Origin: Rhizoclosmatium globosum | Taxonomy: Eukaryota > Chytridiomycota > Chytridiomycetes > Chytridiales > Chytriomycetaceae | Assembly: GCA_002104985.1 (NCBI GenBank) | Contig: MCGO01000166.1 | Coordinates: 20,570 to 84,569, forward strand | Length of the DNA stretch: 64,000 nt | Direction of reading: 5' to 3' | Shown here: piece after piece, positions 1 through 11,100 of the stretch | Numbering within the stretch: the first letter of the stretch is position 1 | How the letters are laid out: the number at the start of each line of letters is the position of its first letter | Program-made: the position numbers and the translations under genes | The notes under the pieces: model-generated | Told to the model about the DNA's origin: nothing | Database searches by the model: none | The model's input: the letters and a program-made list of their open reading frames with translations, nothing else

Positions 1-704
1 ATTATATGAGTCCATCAGACGTGATCACCTTGACTAAATAGCATGTGATGATGACTGAAACTATTAAAGCAGCTTGGCAGGAGAGGGAGAACAAGGAGAC
101 GATCAGATGAACAAGACAAACAAGACGACGATTGAACTAAGAATAGAAGTTAGCTTACAGCTTGTACACTTCACAAAGAGCACAACATGCACTCACATAT
201 AAGCTTTGAACTGAAGCGCTATAGTGCTGGTAGGATGAGGAGGGGAGGATGTGTGGAAGCTGAGTTGGAGTTTGTTTGTTTGGACTGAGATTTATGTGAC
301 AAACACTTTCGCATTTTTGACCTTTTATACCCCAAAATTGTCCACAGATAGAAATGAGCAAATAAGTATGCATAGAAGAAATAACATGAACAGAAAGCCT
401 TTATTTTATTCTTGAGAGCAGTATGCTTATAAATCAAAGTGAGACAGCTTCCACCATGTCCAAAGATAGGACATCAGTTCTTTTTCTCACAAAGCTGAAG
501 CAAATTTGTATAGGGTGCTTTACAATGTAGTTGCATGAGTTAAATTTCCCAATGAGCCTCTTCTCACGCCCAACCACAAAGCAAAACATTGACACAGCGT
601 AAGATATTGATACAGCATCCAGTCTTTATCAAAATAAATACAAACAATAAAATGAAAGCCAGCCGCCACAATCACCACTCATACGCGAACCTGCAGAAGA
701 AACA

Positions 705-1850
705 TCAATATCTCGAACCAAAAAGCCAAAACCCAACAAACCTATTCATCGTCTTGGAAGCATCATTCAAATCCTTCTGCGCCTTCTTACGCATATAAAA
801 AAGGGGAGAATCTTGAGCCGAGTAAATCACATCCTGATGCAACGAGCCTTGACACCTTTGACACTGTGTCCACAAACGCAAGTACTTTTCTTCCATCTCA
901 GTCATATTGTTTAAGTGCTTCTGGTATAATTTGACCATCTTGGGACGGCAGTTGATACAGACAGCAGTTTCTAAGTTTCGTGAGTATATGAAAGCATATG
1001 GCTGACAACATACCATCTTTGGGCAGAGGAGTTTTACATCCCAAACAAGTTGCTGTTCTGACAGCAAACTTCATCAGACATTTCATATTAGCTGGAACAG
1101 CAACACTAATTGTTCGCACATGGTCTCCAGCTACAAAGAGGTTCATGAGAAAACAAATAGACTCACCCAACAAACTTGACAACTTTTCACCAAGAATAGG
1201 TTCGATACGCATCTGCATCACCTCTCCGACTTCTTTCAATCCAAACTTGACCATGACTGAATCAGTATTTCCATAAATAACGCGCGCATCGTGTTTGTAT
1301 CCGTTTTCGATTGTGTATTTTGCTTCGACAAGCTCTATGTTTGGGTTAAAACTGTGAATCCAGTCTCTGCTGAAGGAACTCACTTCTTTTGTCTTTTCAA
1401 TCATTTCACGACCATAGGCTGTTACACTAGACAAGACAGCAAGCAAGCAAGGGAAGTTTTCCAACTAAATGAAGGCTGTTAGTTTGGTTCTTTCTCAAGT
1501 CAAAATCCACACCTGTTGCTCCAGTAAACCCATACACAGAGTTGGCCGAAATCTGTCTCAAGCAGCATCAAACGTCCATCAGTCAACACCAAGAATACAA
1601 ACCTTCAACGCCAGTTGACAACCATCCAACACAGCCCGTTGAACGGATCCGTTTCCTTCTTCAAATCAGCTTTTGCCTTCTTACCAACACCAATCTATCA
1701 AGTCTTCAAAATAATCGGAAGCATTCCTTTCTGAACAGATGCTTTGAGAAAGATATCTGGAATCTCCGACTTAGGAACGTTTCTCGATCGACTTCAAACA
1801 AGAGTAGTTACCTTGCACGTATTGTGGTATTCCCACAGGACAGGCCATAG
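705..1850 (-). pseudogene. DNA polymerase delta catalytic subunit, broken copy 1
   Basis: This is a family-B replicative polymerase fragment. Read on the minus strand from 1850 it shows decayed finger/palm sequence, an intron-like gap near 1545-1600, motif B (NSVYGFTGA), the [16 protein letters not shown] segment and motif C. Motif C reads YGNTDSV, not YGDTDSV, so a metal-binding aspartate is lost. Just after motif C (about 1200-1230) the frame jumps to the RIEPILG segment, deleting the rest of the palm and thumb. The C-terminal CysA pair CLGC is kept, followed after a short intron by CINC. In CysB the first pair CQRC is kept, but the last two cysteines are Tyr and Ser. The exonuclease domain is absent and stops interrupt 1650-1800. 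It cannot encode an active polymerase. The symbol of the intact gene would be POL3/POLD1. Confidence 0.88.
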
Positions 1851-2277
1851 CATTCCTAGTGAAAAACAACAGTATTAGAAATGAGCGCGAAATGAGAATC
1901 AAGAAAAACACGATGCGTTGCGACTGCTCCTTCACCAAAGAGTCAGCCGCACGACAGAGAGCACTCCATCCGAGTGGTCCGTCCGCATCCGTCGAGAAGG
2001 GAGATGGCGTTGATAATTACCTTGGACGTATTTTGGTATTCCCAAGGGACTGGCAATATTGTTCCTAGTTAATCAACCGTATTAGAAATGAGCGCGAAAT
2101 GAGAATCAAGAAAGACATGATGCGTTGCGACTGCTCCTTCACCAAAGAGTCAGCCGCATGACAGAGAGCACTCCATCCGAGTGGTCCGTCCGCATCCGTC
2201 GAGAAGGGAGATGGCGTTGATAATTACCTTGGACGTATTTTGGTATTCCCACAGGACTGGCAATATTGTTCCTAGTT
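1800..2277. repeat. 207-bp tandem repeat, two units plus a partial
   Basis: Two units are exactly 207 bp apart, measured at the word gagtcagcc (1940 and 2147). They match the longer array at 54735-55955. On the minus strand each unit has an acceptor-like end (ACCAG or GCCAG), a 29-nt exon-like stretch, then a GTAATTATC donor-like start. Here the array joins directly onto decayed polymerase sequence near 1800, so the intervening exonuclease-coding part has been deleted. Confidence 0.8.
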
Positions 2278-2279
2278 AA

Positions 2280-2960
2280 ATCTAGTTTAATCCGTCAGAG
2301 GATGATAGTAACTAAGTTAACAAACCGTTCAACATTCAATGGCGAAGATCCAAGTTTGTGACCGCATCTTGATTCCTTTGAAGTGTCAGAAGAAAGAAGC
2401 AAGAGAAAGATTCGCAACAGTGACTTTGAAGATATGCCTACGAAATAAGAATAGTCAGTAACGCGTCTGGACAGAATTGGAAGAAGGAGAATGAAGAGTC
2501 TGACACAAGTCCACACACACCACCAACCAGAGCTGCCACTAGATGCGATTGATTGCACAATGAACATACACAGTTTCGCAGTAAGAAAGTGAGTGTGAAT
2601 GCGAATGTTGGAGTGGGTGGTGACAAGCAAGAGGAAGACCATTTACCAATCAACGCCATTCAGTCGAACGAGTAACACCATTTGAATACAACTTGATGAA
2701 TTGGCTGTCGTTGTTGAATGCATCGGTAGTAGTAGGCACTCTCTGTTTGCACGGGAGTTGACACTGGTTTAAGCAGCGGTAATGTTTGAATTGAGAACAA
2801 AGAATCGTCATTTAAACGAGTGCCAAAGTCATGGACGAAGCTGCTATAGGAAGTGTTGGTGTTGGTGAGTATTTCACTTTTTCGGATGGGTTCACTCAAT
2901 TTACGATTTACAGCTCTCTCCTTACGTGTAGAAACATTCAATATTGTACGCAGTTACCCA
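2280..2960. repeat. Block C, copy 1 (also at 19920-20345 and 55960-56430)
   Basis: All three copies share a core: a motif around gtcagtaacgcgtctg, a stretch containing accaccaaccagagctgcc, and a downstream part with caacttgatg and a minus-strand peptide ending LFSIQTLPLL. Minus-strand frames are open over 60-110 codons but shift between copies. It always lies upstream (minus-strand sense) of a polymerase delta fragment and its 207-bp repeat, so it may be the degraded 5' part of that gene or its neighbour. No domain recognised. Confidence 0.6.
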
Positions 2961-3110
2961 TTCGTGAAGCTGGAACGGGATTCGGAGATTAGGTGTTGGT
3001 GGGTCGTTTGCTTTTTCGCGCGCGTTTGCTCTAAATACAACATACAGTTCTCTCGTTGTGCAGAGCGTCAGCGGAGTTTTCTTTTTGCTTTCATCAACCA
3101 ATAGATTGAA
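2840..3110 (+). repeat. Splice-like 130-bp repeat, about two units
   Basis: Two donor-like sites (GTGAGTATTTC near 2864 and a GTTGGTGGG site near 2996) are each followed after about 50 bp by a TTTACGATTTACAG-type acceptor. These units match the arrays at 32270-33030 and 57960-58640. The first unit joins block C directly, with no family A sequence between. Bases 3110-3340 show no recognisable gene. Confidence 0.6.
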
Positions 3111-3340
3111 GTTCTCCAACTTAGTTAGTATGAGCGGCAGTGAATGGTGAAAGTGGGAGGTTGTATGCTGATTGAAATTGAGCGCGATTGTTTTTCCGAT
3201 TGATTGCATATGTCACTTGTTTTTTTCATTCCATTGACTTCACTACATTGAACAAATAATTGAAAGTCAAATATCCTTTATTATTCATTGCCCAAAGTTA
3301 CAAATACAGAAAGATGTTGGCGACTTGAGGTTGAGTTCAG

Positions 3341-4011
3341 TCAATGAAGGCTTCTGTCGAATACAATTGACTCCTTATCAAAAGCTAACGATAATCCCCA
3401 TTCATCAAATTTGACGTCTTCATTGTTCAACACACTATTCGGCAATGTAACTGACGCTGCATCATCTGAAGTTTCACGCGCAGGAGCTATTGTTACACTA
3501 TTCAAGGCAACCTTTGAGGGAACCAATTCAAGGGCATCATCGACGGGGTCAAGAGAAGAACACCAAAGAACAACGCACTTTTCACCGCAGCTATCACGGT
3601 GACCAGAAGTAGCCTCGCATCGCAGCTCTTCAGTTCAACCACCTTGGCCGTCAGCGCCGCCGATGTTCCAAGGCCGAATTCCCCAGCACCACGGAACAGG
3701 AACACAGACAGTTGCGCTGCGACGAATCCGATGAGAATCACTGCGTTCGCTTCATAGACTGTGCCGCCAGAATTCAAGAACCGTCTCGCTCGCGGCAACT
3801 TCGAGTGCATCAAGCGATGACTCGGCGACGGCTTTTCCGTAAGTGTCAGGGAGGAGGTACCACACAAGCTCAGTGGCCGTCTGCCCAGGCATTTGTGCTG
3901 TTTTGTTGAGCAAGCTTTTCCTGTTGAATCTGCAAACGCGAAAATAATAATAAAGAATACAATCAATAATGTGTAAAACTTTAAAGAGATGATTTGTTCT
4001 ATTAATCGCAT
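3341..4011 (-). CDS. Putative membrane protein, frame broken or spliced
   Basis: The ORF starts at ATG 4011 with a strongly hydrophobic segment (residues about 10-27, FYTLLIVFFIIIFAFA), a signal peptide or first membrane helix. Further hydrophobic stretches contain ILIGFVAAQLSVFLF and LLLVTVIAAV. The first frame ends at 3502; a second frame over 3341-3526 continues as a polar, acidic tail (NNEDVKFDEWG), so an intron near 3500-3560 or a frameshift joins them. Bases 3600-3900 look richer in G+C than their surroundings and hold a second long open minus frame (containing TATELVWYLLPDTYGKAV), so the true frame is uncertain. The 5' end lies next to the left border of the 8.4-kb duplication at 3953. 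No family recognised. Confidence 0.4.
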
Positions 4012-4036
4012 TTATTTCTATTCTAACAAAACATAG

Positions 4037-4210
4037 CAGTAAGGAGGGCGATCTCTTCCGGCACCGAGTAGTATGAGGGTTGCCTATTGCCAGAGCCCTC
4101 GCGGTCTATACTGGTCCCGATGTGTCGAAGCAGCAACCGAAGTTGCCCCCGTGTAAATGGACGTAGAGGAAGTCTCAGGGTCTACCAGACCATCGCCAGT
4201 AACTCCTTAC
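4037..4210. repeat. TIR hairpin element, copy 1A
   Basis: About 174 bp, starting CAGTAAGGAGGGCGAT and ending ATCGCCAGTAACTCCTTAC, so its ends pair. The interior also folds: GAGGG with CCCTC, GCAAC-CGAA-GTTGC and GGTCT-ACC-AGACC. This is the first of a tandem pair with 4291-4468. It could be a MITE-like element or a structured RNA gene. No Pol III A/B box or terminal T-run was found. Confidence 0.65.
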
Positions 4211-4290
4211 AAGCAATAAATAAAGATAAAGGTAGAGGGTTTGGTAGCTGAGGGAGAGGGAGAAACCCATAAAGAAGAAAAACTGTAACT

Positions 4291-4468
4291 CCAGTAAGGA
4301 GGGCGATCTCTTCCGGCACCGGGTAGTATGAGGGTTGCCTATTGCCAGAGCCCTCGCGGTCTATACTGGTCCCGATGTGTCGAAGCAGCAACCGAAGTTG
4401 CCCCCGTGTAAATGGACGTAGAGGAAGTCTCAGGGTCTACCAGACCATCGCCAACCACTCCTTACTGG
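4291..4468. repeat. TIR hairpin element, copy 1B
   Basis: This copy has a perfect 11-bp inverted terminus (CCAGTAAGGAG / CTCCTTACTGG). A short bulge follows, then GGCGAT paired with ATCGCC. The interior is nearly the same as copy 1A. The spacer between A and B (about 80 bp) is AT-rich and also duplicated. Bases 4470-4780 hold no gene; they are the presumed 5' region of the acidic protein gene. Confidence 0.7.
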
Positions 4469-4782
4469 ATATAAGAAGACAAGTAGTAAATATAATAGCA
4501 GACTAATGGTTTTCTTGTAGACTGATGACTGTTTGAAGCTGACGTCCAAGTGAATGTTCAGGTTGATGTCCCAAGTTGTTGACGCGTGAAGCTGTTGTCC
4601 ACTGAGCCACTTTTCCTATGATAGACGTCGAACCTGGCTATATACAGTATGTAAAGTTAGTCAGGAATCTTTGGTAGCGGAGGGAGGGTGGTACTTCCTT
4701 CGTGACAGTTTTGTTTCGAACTTTCATAATTGTCAATTGCTCATCCACACAAGTCTGTCAAATCGTCCACAACAACTAGCAA

Positions 4783-5892
4783 ATGGCACCGCGAGCAAAG
4801 AGTACCATTAACAAATTCAAAAGCGTTAAAGATTGGAGGAAAACGCATGTCAAACACAGGTATTTATGTCTCAACTTCATCATGTTCTTCTCACCATCGT
4901 TCTCTATCGAACAGGGCAACCATCCTTCCAAAAACCATCATAAACATTTCTGAGCTTACTCGACGCTCTACTGAAGCAGTTCCTGTTTCTTTGTCTGCTG
5001 TGCTACCTATTTTAACAATGTTGGAAGTCATTGAAGTCGAGGAGCCCATGATTACAGACAAACAGCAGGTGTGGCTGACTAAAACAGCAAACAATATCGC
5101 AAAGGAACACGAATTACTAGATTCCCGTGGAGAAAAGGTTTAAAACGCGTCGTTTCAATCTTACGCAACAACTGACACTGCCGATAGAAATGCTCCAGTA
5201 CTGAGTGTACATCTGGCCTCTTCTTACTCAGTGCTCTCGCAAGCAATGAAATTTATCTTGAACCAAAGCTGCGTCAGAATGATAGTTCGTTGAGTAAACC
5301 TTTGGAGGCAGAAAATGAACACAGGGACGACGAATGGGATGTCTCCTCAGAAGCATCTGAGTATTTGCAGTTGCAAGAAGGACTTGAATTGGAGCTTGGA
5401 AAAGGAATTGATGTACTTAGTGTCGTGAAAACCCAGAGCCATCGTTATACATACCATGATATTTTTGGAAGTGATGAAGAGGATGAAAATGATGGGGAAG
5501 AAACCTCACAAACTTTGGATGGAATGAGCAACGCAGTGGACGCGGTGGCTTCGGAGAGTTCCATGGTTGCTGAAGATGTACTGTCTGAAGCGACAGGATC
5601 TAATATTGACGACGACTGCTTATCTGTCATCGAATCAGACTTTTCGGACGTGTTTGACGAATTTGGAGAAATGGTTGACGTTTGTTGGAGGGATAATTCC
5701 CCTGAAACTCTTTGTGAAAACAATACGGGAGAGGAAGACGACAAAGTATGTGAAGTAGGGGATACAGCAATCTCATATCAAACTCGAGTACTTTACGACT
5801 CCTTGATGGCTAGCCGGAACCTTCCATCCAGCAAACTTCACGATGTTCAGCTAACTGAGTTTCGACGCCATATTCTTTCGTTTGTTGCTTGA
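4783..5892 (+). CDS. Acidic Ser/Glu/Asp-rich protein, three exons, copy 1 (intact)
   Basis: The start is ATG 4783 (MAPRAKSTINKFKSVKDW). Exons are 4783-4859, 4915-5137 and 5188-5892. Exon lengths of 77, 223 and 705 nt keep one frame of 334 codons plus TGA. The introns (about 55 and 50 bp) are GTATTT..ACAG and GTTTAA..ATAG. The N-terminus is basic. The C-terminal two thirds is acidic, with runs such as GSDEEDENDGEE and repeated Ser-Asp/Glu pairs, ending in a short basic stretch (EFRRHILSF). The second intron has a weak donor; without splicing there the frame stops at TAA 5141, so this junction is inferred. No catalytic domain is visible. Nuclear or chromatin association is possible from composition only. 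The copy at 40669-41773 carries a frameshift. Confidence 0.72.
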
Positions 5893-6342
5893 TTGATTTC
5901 TTTATAAGTGGAATAAATCTGATATCCTTTTCGCCCCTGACAAAGTCTGAATGACAACCACTGAGCCAAACACTACTGCTACCAGTATCAACGCAACGTG
6001 CCTATACGTCTACAAAAGCACATCAAAAAAGTAAGGTGCATATTGAAGTTGCGTTTTGCGCCCAATCTGACACATTACAGAGCTTGTAATAAGACAAACA
6101 ACAACCAAATACGTTGCAACTGAGGCTTGAAGATTGCAACAGCAGTACCTCCACTTTTAGTGTCTGCCAGTATTCTATATCATGAATGTGTTGCATGTAA
6201 TTATTTGGCTACAATATCAAGAGAATCGCTGAACTGGACCATGGTTCTGATTTTGCACACAGCAGATAGATTTATTTCATGAAGGAGGTTTAAAGAAATA
6301 AGAAAAATGAATTAACTCCAATGCTCGCATCTGGCTCCGCGA
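5893..6342. other. Intergenic, between convergent duplicated genes
   Basis: This is the 3' region between the acidic protein gene and the coiled-coil gene. A likely polyadenylation signal (GGAATAAATC) follows the acidic gene's stop within about 30 bp. Nothing else recognised. Copy 2 has the same layout with small indels. Confidence 0.5.
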
Positions 6343-7690
6343 TTACCAACTGGCCTTTCGCCACGATCTCAAAATTTCCTCCGCTGCAGCCACCATCGCA
6401 TGGTTCTGCTCAATTTCAACCAGTCGGCGTTCACCTTGAATCTTCCAACCCTGCAACACCGCAGTTTCCTCTGTCAGTTCAGCGACTCTCGCACCAAGGA
6501 CTTGTACTTGTAATTCTTGGGTTTCCAAACGCAAATTGAAGTCAATTTGGGCATTAATTGCCTGGGCTCGGAGGTCTGCATTCTCGGCTCGCATCTCACT
6601 ATTTTCAGCACGAATCTCTACATTTTCGGCTCTTAATTCTGAGATCTGGTAGCCTTGAGTGGACATCATTCTCTTGAGATCTGCAATATCCTGCTCAACT
6701 GGGCTAAGGATTCTATACCGAGAAGTTAGAAATTGTTCTGTAGTTATAATCACTGGCTTACCTTCTCGGTTTCATTTTTTTACTAAGGTGGGTGGAGTAG
6801 GGCAAACTAGTAATGGATTGAGATGTTAGTTATAATCACTGGCTTACCTTTTCGGTTCCATGTTACTAGTAGTGGATTGAGATGTAACAATGGCTTCAAC
6901 AGAGCTCGAAGAAATTTTGTCTGGCGTAAATCCCGTTGGTTTTGCGAATGGTGGGATAGTAACAGATTCTTGGACTCTTGGGACATCACACTCAACAGAT
7001 CTATTCAAACGTATGAGTCAACTTGATAACGTAACAACGTAATAAAGAGAGAACTTTACCCTGTAGATAAAGTAGTATGGTCTGACTCTGACGAACTTGC
7101 ACAAACGGAATATCTCACTGGCTTCATTTGCGGCTCAACAATTAACAGTTCTGGAATATTTGGAGTTTCACAAGCAACCGACCTATTTATTATAATATGT
7201 GTAAGTTCAACGTGACAGCAGGATGTAAAAAACGTACAGCGATGCAAAAATATGGTCTTTGATCAACGAACTTTGTTCTACTGTATGCTCATTTGGCGCA
7301 AATTTGGGAGTGTCTTCATGTGGGTTGATGTTGATGGAGCTTAAAGGTTGGAACAACATGAGACTTCGATTATGCAGATAAATAATGGAAGCAATCACCT
7401 CATAGAAATAGCTTGTTGGTCGTTGCCCCTGTTGGATAATAGGGAAGGGGTTGTAGTTGGGCGTTCAGCAGATGCTGTGTTTGGCATTTTTGGTGGAAGA
7501 TTAATGAGGGAAAGATTGATGGGGGAAACACGAATCCTTTGTCCAACTTTCACGTGATATAGCTTTGTTTAATTCTGGGGAAAAATAAGTACGTCCAGCT
7601 AGCATACTGGCAGCAAATGGAGGAGCGTTACGGCAAGAGTGCACTATGGAAGCAAAAGATTGAGCAGACTCAATGCGAACGGTCAAGGTG
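6343..7690 (-). CDS. Multi-exon protein with C-terminal coiled coil, copy 1
   Basis: Read on the minus strand, exons can be chained from ATG 7686 (MTVRIESAQSF) through several 55-70 bp introns. Clear donors are GTGAAAGTT near 7554, GTGATTGCT near 7405, GTACGTTTT near 7237 and GTAAAGTT near 7060. The middle exons are Ser/Thr/Pro-rich and contain a twice-repeated unit (SVACETPNIPELL and SVECDVPRVQES). The last exon (6343-6753) is a heptad-type coiled coil with the run ELRAENVEIRAENSEMRAEN, then more Leu/Ala/Glu heptads, ending RSWRKASW. The junction into the last exon is ambiguous because a segment containing the donor AACCGARAAGGTAAGCC is duplicated (near 6765 and 6855). No homologous family recognised. 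Nearly identical copy at 42231-43578. Confidence 0.58.
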
Positions 7691-7973
7691 AATCATTACC
7701 TATGCATTATTGATTTGTGAGGACAGAGTTGATACGAAGTGAGTTGCGTGCAAAAGCGTGAATTTGAGTAGGACCAGTGGAGTGAGAACAATCGAAACGA
7801 CACAGTCCTCCACCCCGGCCCTATTCCCAATTGACGTTCTCTCCTTCCTTCCACCAACCATTGAATTGATTCCGGGCTGAAGTCGGTCGATTTGGAATAC
7901 ATTTCAGGTTGTTATGACCAAGATGGGTGTCATAACAAACTGGAATATGGACTGAATCGACTGAAGTCAGGTA

Positions 7974-8334
7974 TCATTCAAATCGGTAGGTGTCGGAGGG
8001 AAAGGGGATGGAAACGAGAAGTTGATTGGAGGTCCGGGTCGTGTTATACGATGATCTGGTGAGTTGGGAAGAAGTGGTCATATAAAAATGAGGAGAAAAA
8101 ATTTTCAAATTACCAACGAGATGAGACACAACCCAGACACACTTCAATCGATGATCGGATTTGTAATTGACTCTTCTGACAGAACATGATGGATTCCAAC
8201 CTGCCGGCACTATCACCGGCACTATCACGACTGGCGCAACTAATGGCATTTGAAGAAGCATCGTACGTAAGAAGCGTCTTGGTACAATATCGCATATGCC
8301 GGAATTCAGGCTGTACGGTGGTCATGAGTTTCAA
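7974..8334 (-). CDS. Small unknown exon/gene, conserved in three copies
   Basis: A minus-strand frame from about 8334 (containing TLLTYDASSNAISCASRDS and SIEVCLGCVSSRW) ends at a donor-like GTAATTTG near 8116. An overlapping frame is also open. Relatives lie at 43862-44230 and 61197-61566. The third copy lacks a few residues around SAGDSAG without breaking the frame, which weakly favours past coding constraint. The family is not recognised. The 3' flank (7690-7970) and 5' flank (8340-8690) hold no other supported gene. Confidence 0.35.
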
Positions 8335-8874
8335 ATAATAGCACGAATCAATCTTTGGACGCCATCAGCACGTCGCTAAAGAAGCAGAATACAATCCAGA
8401 TGATAATCTGATATAATTGATGCAAGGTGTGGACTAATATCAAGTGCATCCGACTTTCTATCGACTAAAATACATTGATCCGGTGCTATTGAAGCGTTTG
8501 GGGTTGAAGAAAGGGATGGACGCGAGGGAATCTGAAGCACCAATCAACGTTACTGAATCAAAAGCTTCGTTTGGTAGTATCATTTAAACCAACGTCGATT
8601 GAAGTTTGTTTATATAGTTTGAATTGATGGGTAGCAGTCCTAATCAACAATAATCAGTATCACAGTGTCATCAATATACCTGAATTCACCTCGCCTTTTT
8701 GTTTGAATTTTCTTCAGGAGTTAATGCAGCCTGAACTTGTTTTCTGTTTTGTATGTTCTTTGAATCGCCTCCAATTTCCAATTTTGATTGAGTCCACACC
8801 ACCGCGGCATCCCACCACTCCATTCAAGTGCATTCTGCAAGGTCCAACGAGATTGATTGGGGTTTTTGAAGCAG

Positions 8875-9360
8875 GCACAACATGTTTCTTTTGACGGGGG
8901 TGTGGATATCTCCAAAGTTAAAGCGACTGGTGATTCGCGACGACGTAGCTCCAAAGGCAACGGTGGCAGTTTCCTTCCAGATACGATTCGATTCAACTGG
9001 ATTCTTGACTGACTGTGTTCCGGAGTTTCGGGCGACAGCTTCGAATGCGACTCGAACTTTGACATTGCTTTGGAAGTCCCTGCAGCCACACCTCAACTGT
9101 GTCCAGTGGCCAACACTAATGCGTCCATTGCAATTGGAGATGAATTGCTTACTGAGAGCTTATGCCTTCAGCGACGAAACGGTACCATTTTCCTCCCATC
9201 CAACTGACCCAACCGTCAACACATCGCCACTGCAAGAAAGGTGTTACTAGTACTTGGCTCGAATTGAACTTACCTTACAACAAATACGACAAAGGAAGAA
9301 CAGTCAACGGTACCATGTTCCTCTTCCAAAACGAAGACATTCGTGCTAGTCCTTGAATCC
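8875..9360 (+). CDS. Unrecognised plus-strand coding segment, copy 1
   Basis: One plus frame from about 8877 (SFDGGVDISKVKATGDS, then RRRSSKGNGGSFLPDTIRFN) is open for about 45 codons and closes at TGA. A second segment in the same frame follows (SFECDSNFDIALEVPAATPQ, then RRNGTIFLPSN). The motif NGTxFL recurs near 9310, pointing to a small internal repeat. Overlapping frames on both strands are also open, so frame choice is uncertain; intron borders were not resolved. Copy 2 at 44770-45255 preserves the same frame with few substitutions. Confidence 0.35.
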
Positions 9361-9399
9361 AAACGTGTTCCAATACTATCAATTTCATACCAGTACCTT

Positions 9400-11100
9400 T
9401 AATTACCAGTACAAATATTCGAAATTCTTGAGTATCCGGTAAATTACGTTCACAGTCTTTCATTCGTCTAAATCATCAAAATCAGTTGAGTAATTGATTG
9501 TTGAAATAGATTCCGCTGCAGTGCATTTCGTAAAAACAATACTAGAACTCTCGGCAATCAACTCTACAAAGTGCGATTTTGATCGAATTTGACATTTCTG
9601 ATGATTTTGGTTTTGCTGTTGCAGTGCTACGAGATTTTTGCTTGTAGATTACCGCGATTCGTGGGCGGTACACTTTTGAGAGGTTATTTGCGAACTCAAG
9701 ATTTAGACGTTGATGAGTCTTAAAGAAACTGAGGTATTGAGTTGCCGAGCCGAGGCAATTTTGGTGATGGAAAGATGGCGGTCATGTTATTATTCCTTGA
9801 AACTACTCAGTATGCACGAGAAACTTTCTGGATGTAATTGATGAGCGTGGCGCGTTTCGAATCTGTGGAATGCGGCTGGATGAGAGTTGGCTTGATCGAG
9901 TGGCTGAGCGAATGTCGTTGGAACTTCAGTTCAAGGAGATGGTGTGGTTGGCTGTAGCATATGTATGCATATGCGTTGATATAAGTGAGTAGAATGCAGT
10001 GAAATGAGGAAGAGGAATCGCGGAATGAGAGAGTTGTGGGTAGATGACTGGATGCGAATGAAGGAGGACTCGCGTGTCAGTGTCCCCCAACTGGCTGAAT
10101 GCATTTTGGTATAGTAATTGGGGCTGTAACTCTGGTGGGTGTAGTTTGGCTGGTGGTTTCGCGAGGGTGAGTGGTGTCGTGTCCGAGCTTTCTTTCTTGC
10201 GTTTCATTCGATTGATTCGCGAATATTCCTCAAAATAAATAAAACGTATGCAACGTGTTTCAATGAAATTAAACGAATGAGTATATGTATTTGATGTAAA
10301 GGGACTACACAAAGAGGGGATTACAGATAATTGAACGTTAGAGGTAATTGAAGGAAGAAATAATTGGACAGCACATCATTTCGATTCCATCGTTTCGTGC
10401 GCGTGCTATTATACTTCTCACGTTGAAACTTCTTTTGAATAGTTGATGGAAACAATACCATCCACCCTATCGCAACTGCCACCACCTTCACAACCCACCA
10501 CGGACATACGTTCTTACCGCCAATGTGAATTCAGCAAGTCCCTTTGACCCAATGCCCTCCTTGGTTATGTGCAATCTGGCTGTCAAACACAATTCGAGAC
10601 ACAGTGAAGGTAACCACATTCTTGCTTCCGTTCCATTCTTGTTAGAGACGATAGATCTCTTCTACCAGAGAACCTTTTTCGCGTGTCTGGCTCTCTGGAA
10701 GGATGCTGATGGAAAACACTGAGCTCTCCCTCCCCTTCTCTCCTCTCTCCTCTTACACACCGTCTAACCAATAGTTCCACTCCTTAGAAGAACCCCGATT
10801 CATCGTATTATCGAATCAAAGACAATGGAACAACCCGAACACAACCAACCGCGGGCCATCTGAGTGGGCCTTCGTTCCAACAGCAAGAGAATGAAGAGTT
10901 TACGTGGACTTTGAATCCACCCTCAGCAATCCACCATCGTCTATTCCCTGTGACTCAAATCCAATACCGATTGTGTTCTATATTTCGAAACTCGCGATAA
11001 AATAGACCCCCTTCTTCAGCGTTGCCAATTGCCGCACTTCAGTATTCATCTCTCCACAATTTTCTTCCTCCTTACTTCAATCTTTACGCGTGACTCAAGT
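9400..11100. repeat. Non-coding lead block of family A, copy 1
   Basis: No supported gene. Copies lie at 28690-30060 and 45260-46990. Landmarks are gatggaaagatggcggtc, a run around CACACC/CCACCACCTTCACAACCC, and a segment near 11130-11330 with a conserved acceptor-rich stretch. It always precedes a family A copy on the plus strand, so it may carry that family's 5' region. In the first 900 bp copy 2 follows copy 1; from about 46020 on, copy 2 follows copy 3 instead. Confidence 0.55.

Larger units (their letters stand above)
40..2700. repeat. Diverged copy of the polymerase-delta module (partner 52130-56400)
   Basis: This stretch is collinear with 52130-56400. The flank at 60-590 (purine-rich tract, then the AT-rich downstream region), the polymerase delta C-terminus, the 207-bp repeat and the block after it occur in the same order in both. 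This copy has only two full 207-bp units and lacks the exonuclease part. Bases 1-590 contain no gene I can support; they look like the downstream flank of the minus-strand polymerase fragment. Found by reading the two regions side by side; exact ends need alignment. Confidence 0.75.

Noticed and set aside
4037..4210. SRP RNA or RNase P/MRP RNA gene
   Set aside because: GAAGCAGC and GAGGAAGTC recall conserved elements of these RNAs, but order and positions do not fit, and no Pol III signals were found.
4505..4550. Hammerhead ribozyme-like CTGATGA
   Set aside because: The conserved GAAA and the flanking stems are absent at the required spacing.
10583..10780. Short minus-strand frame with an Arg-rich, low-complexity product
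   Set aside because: Lies in a non-coding repeat block, is not conserved in the other two copies and has no splice or start support.
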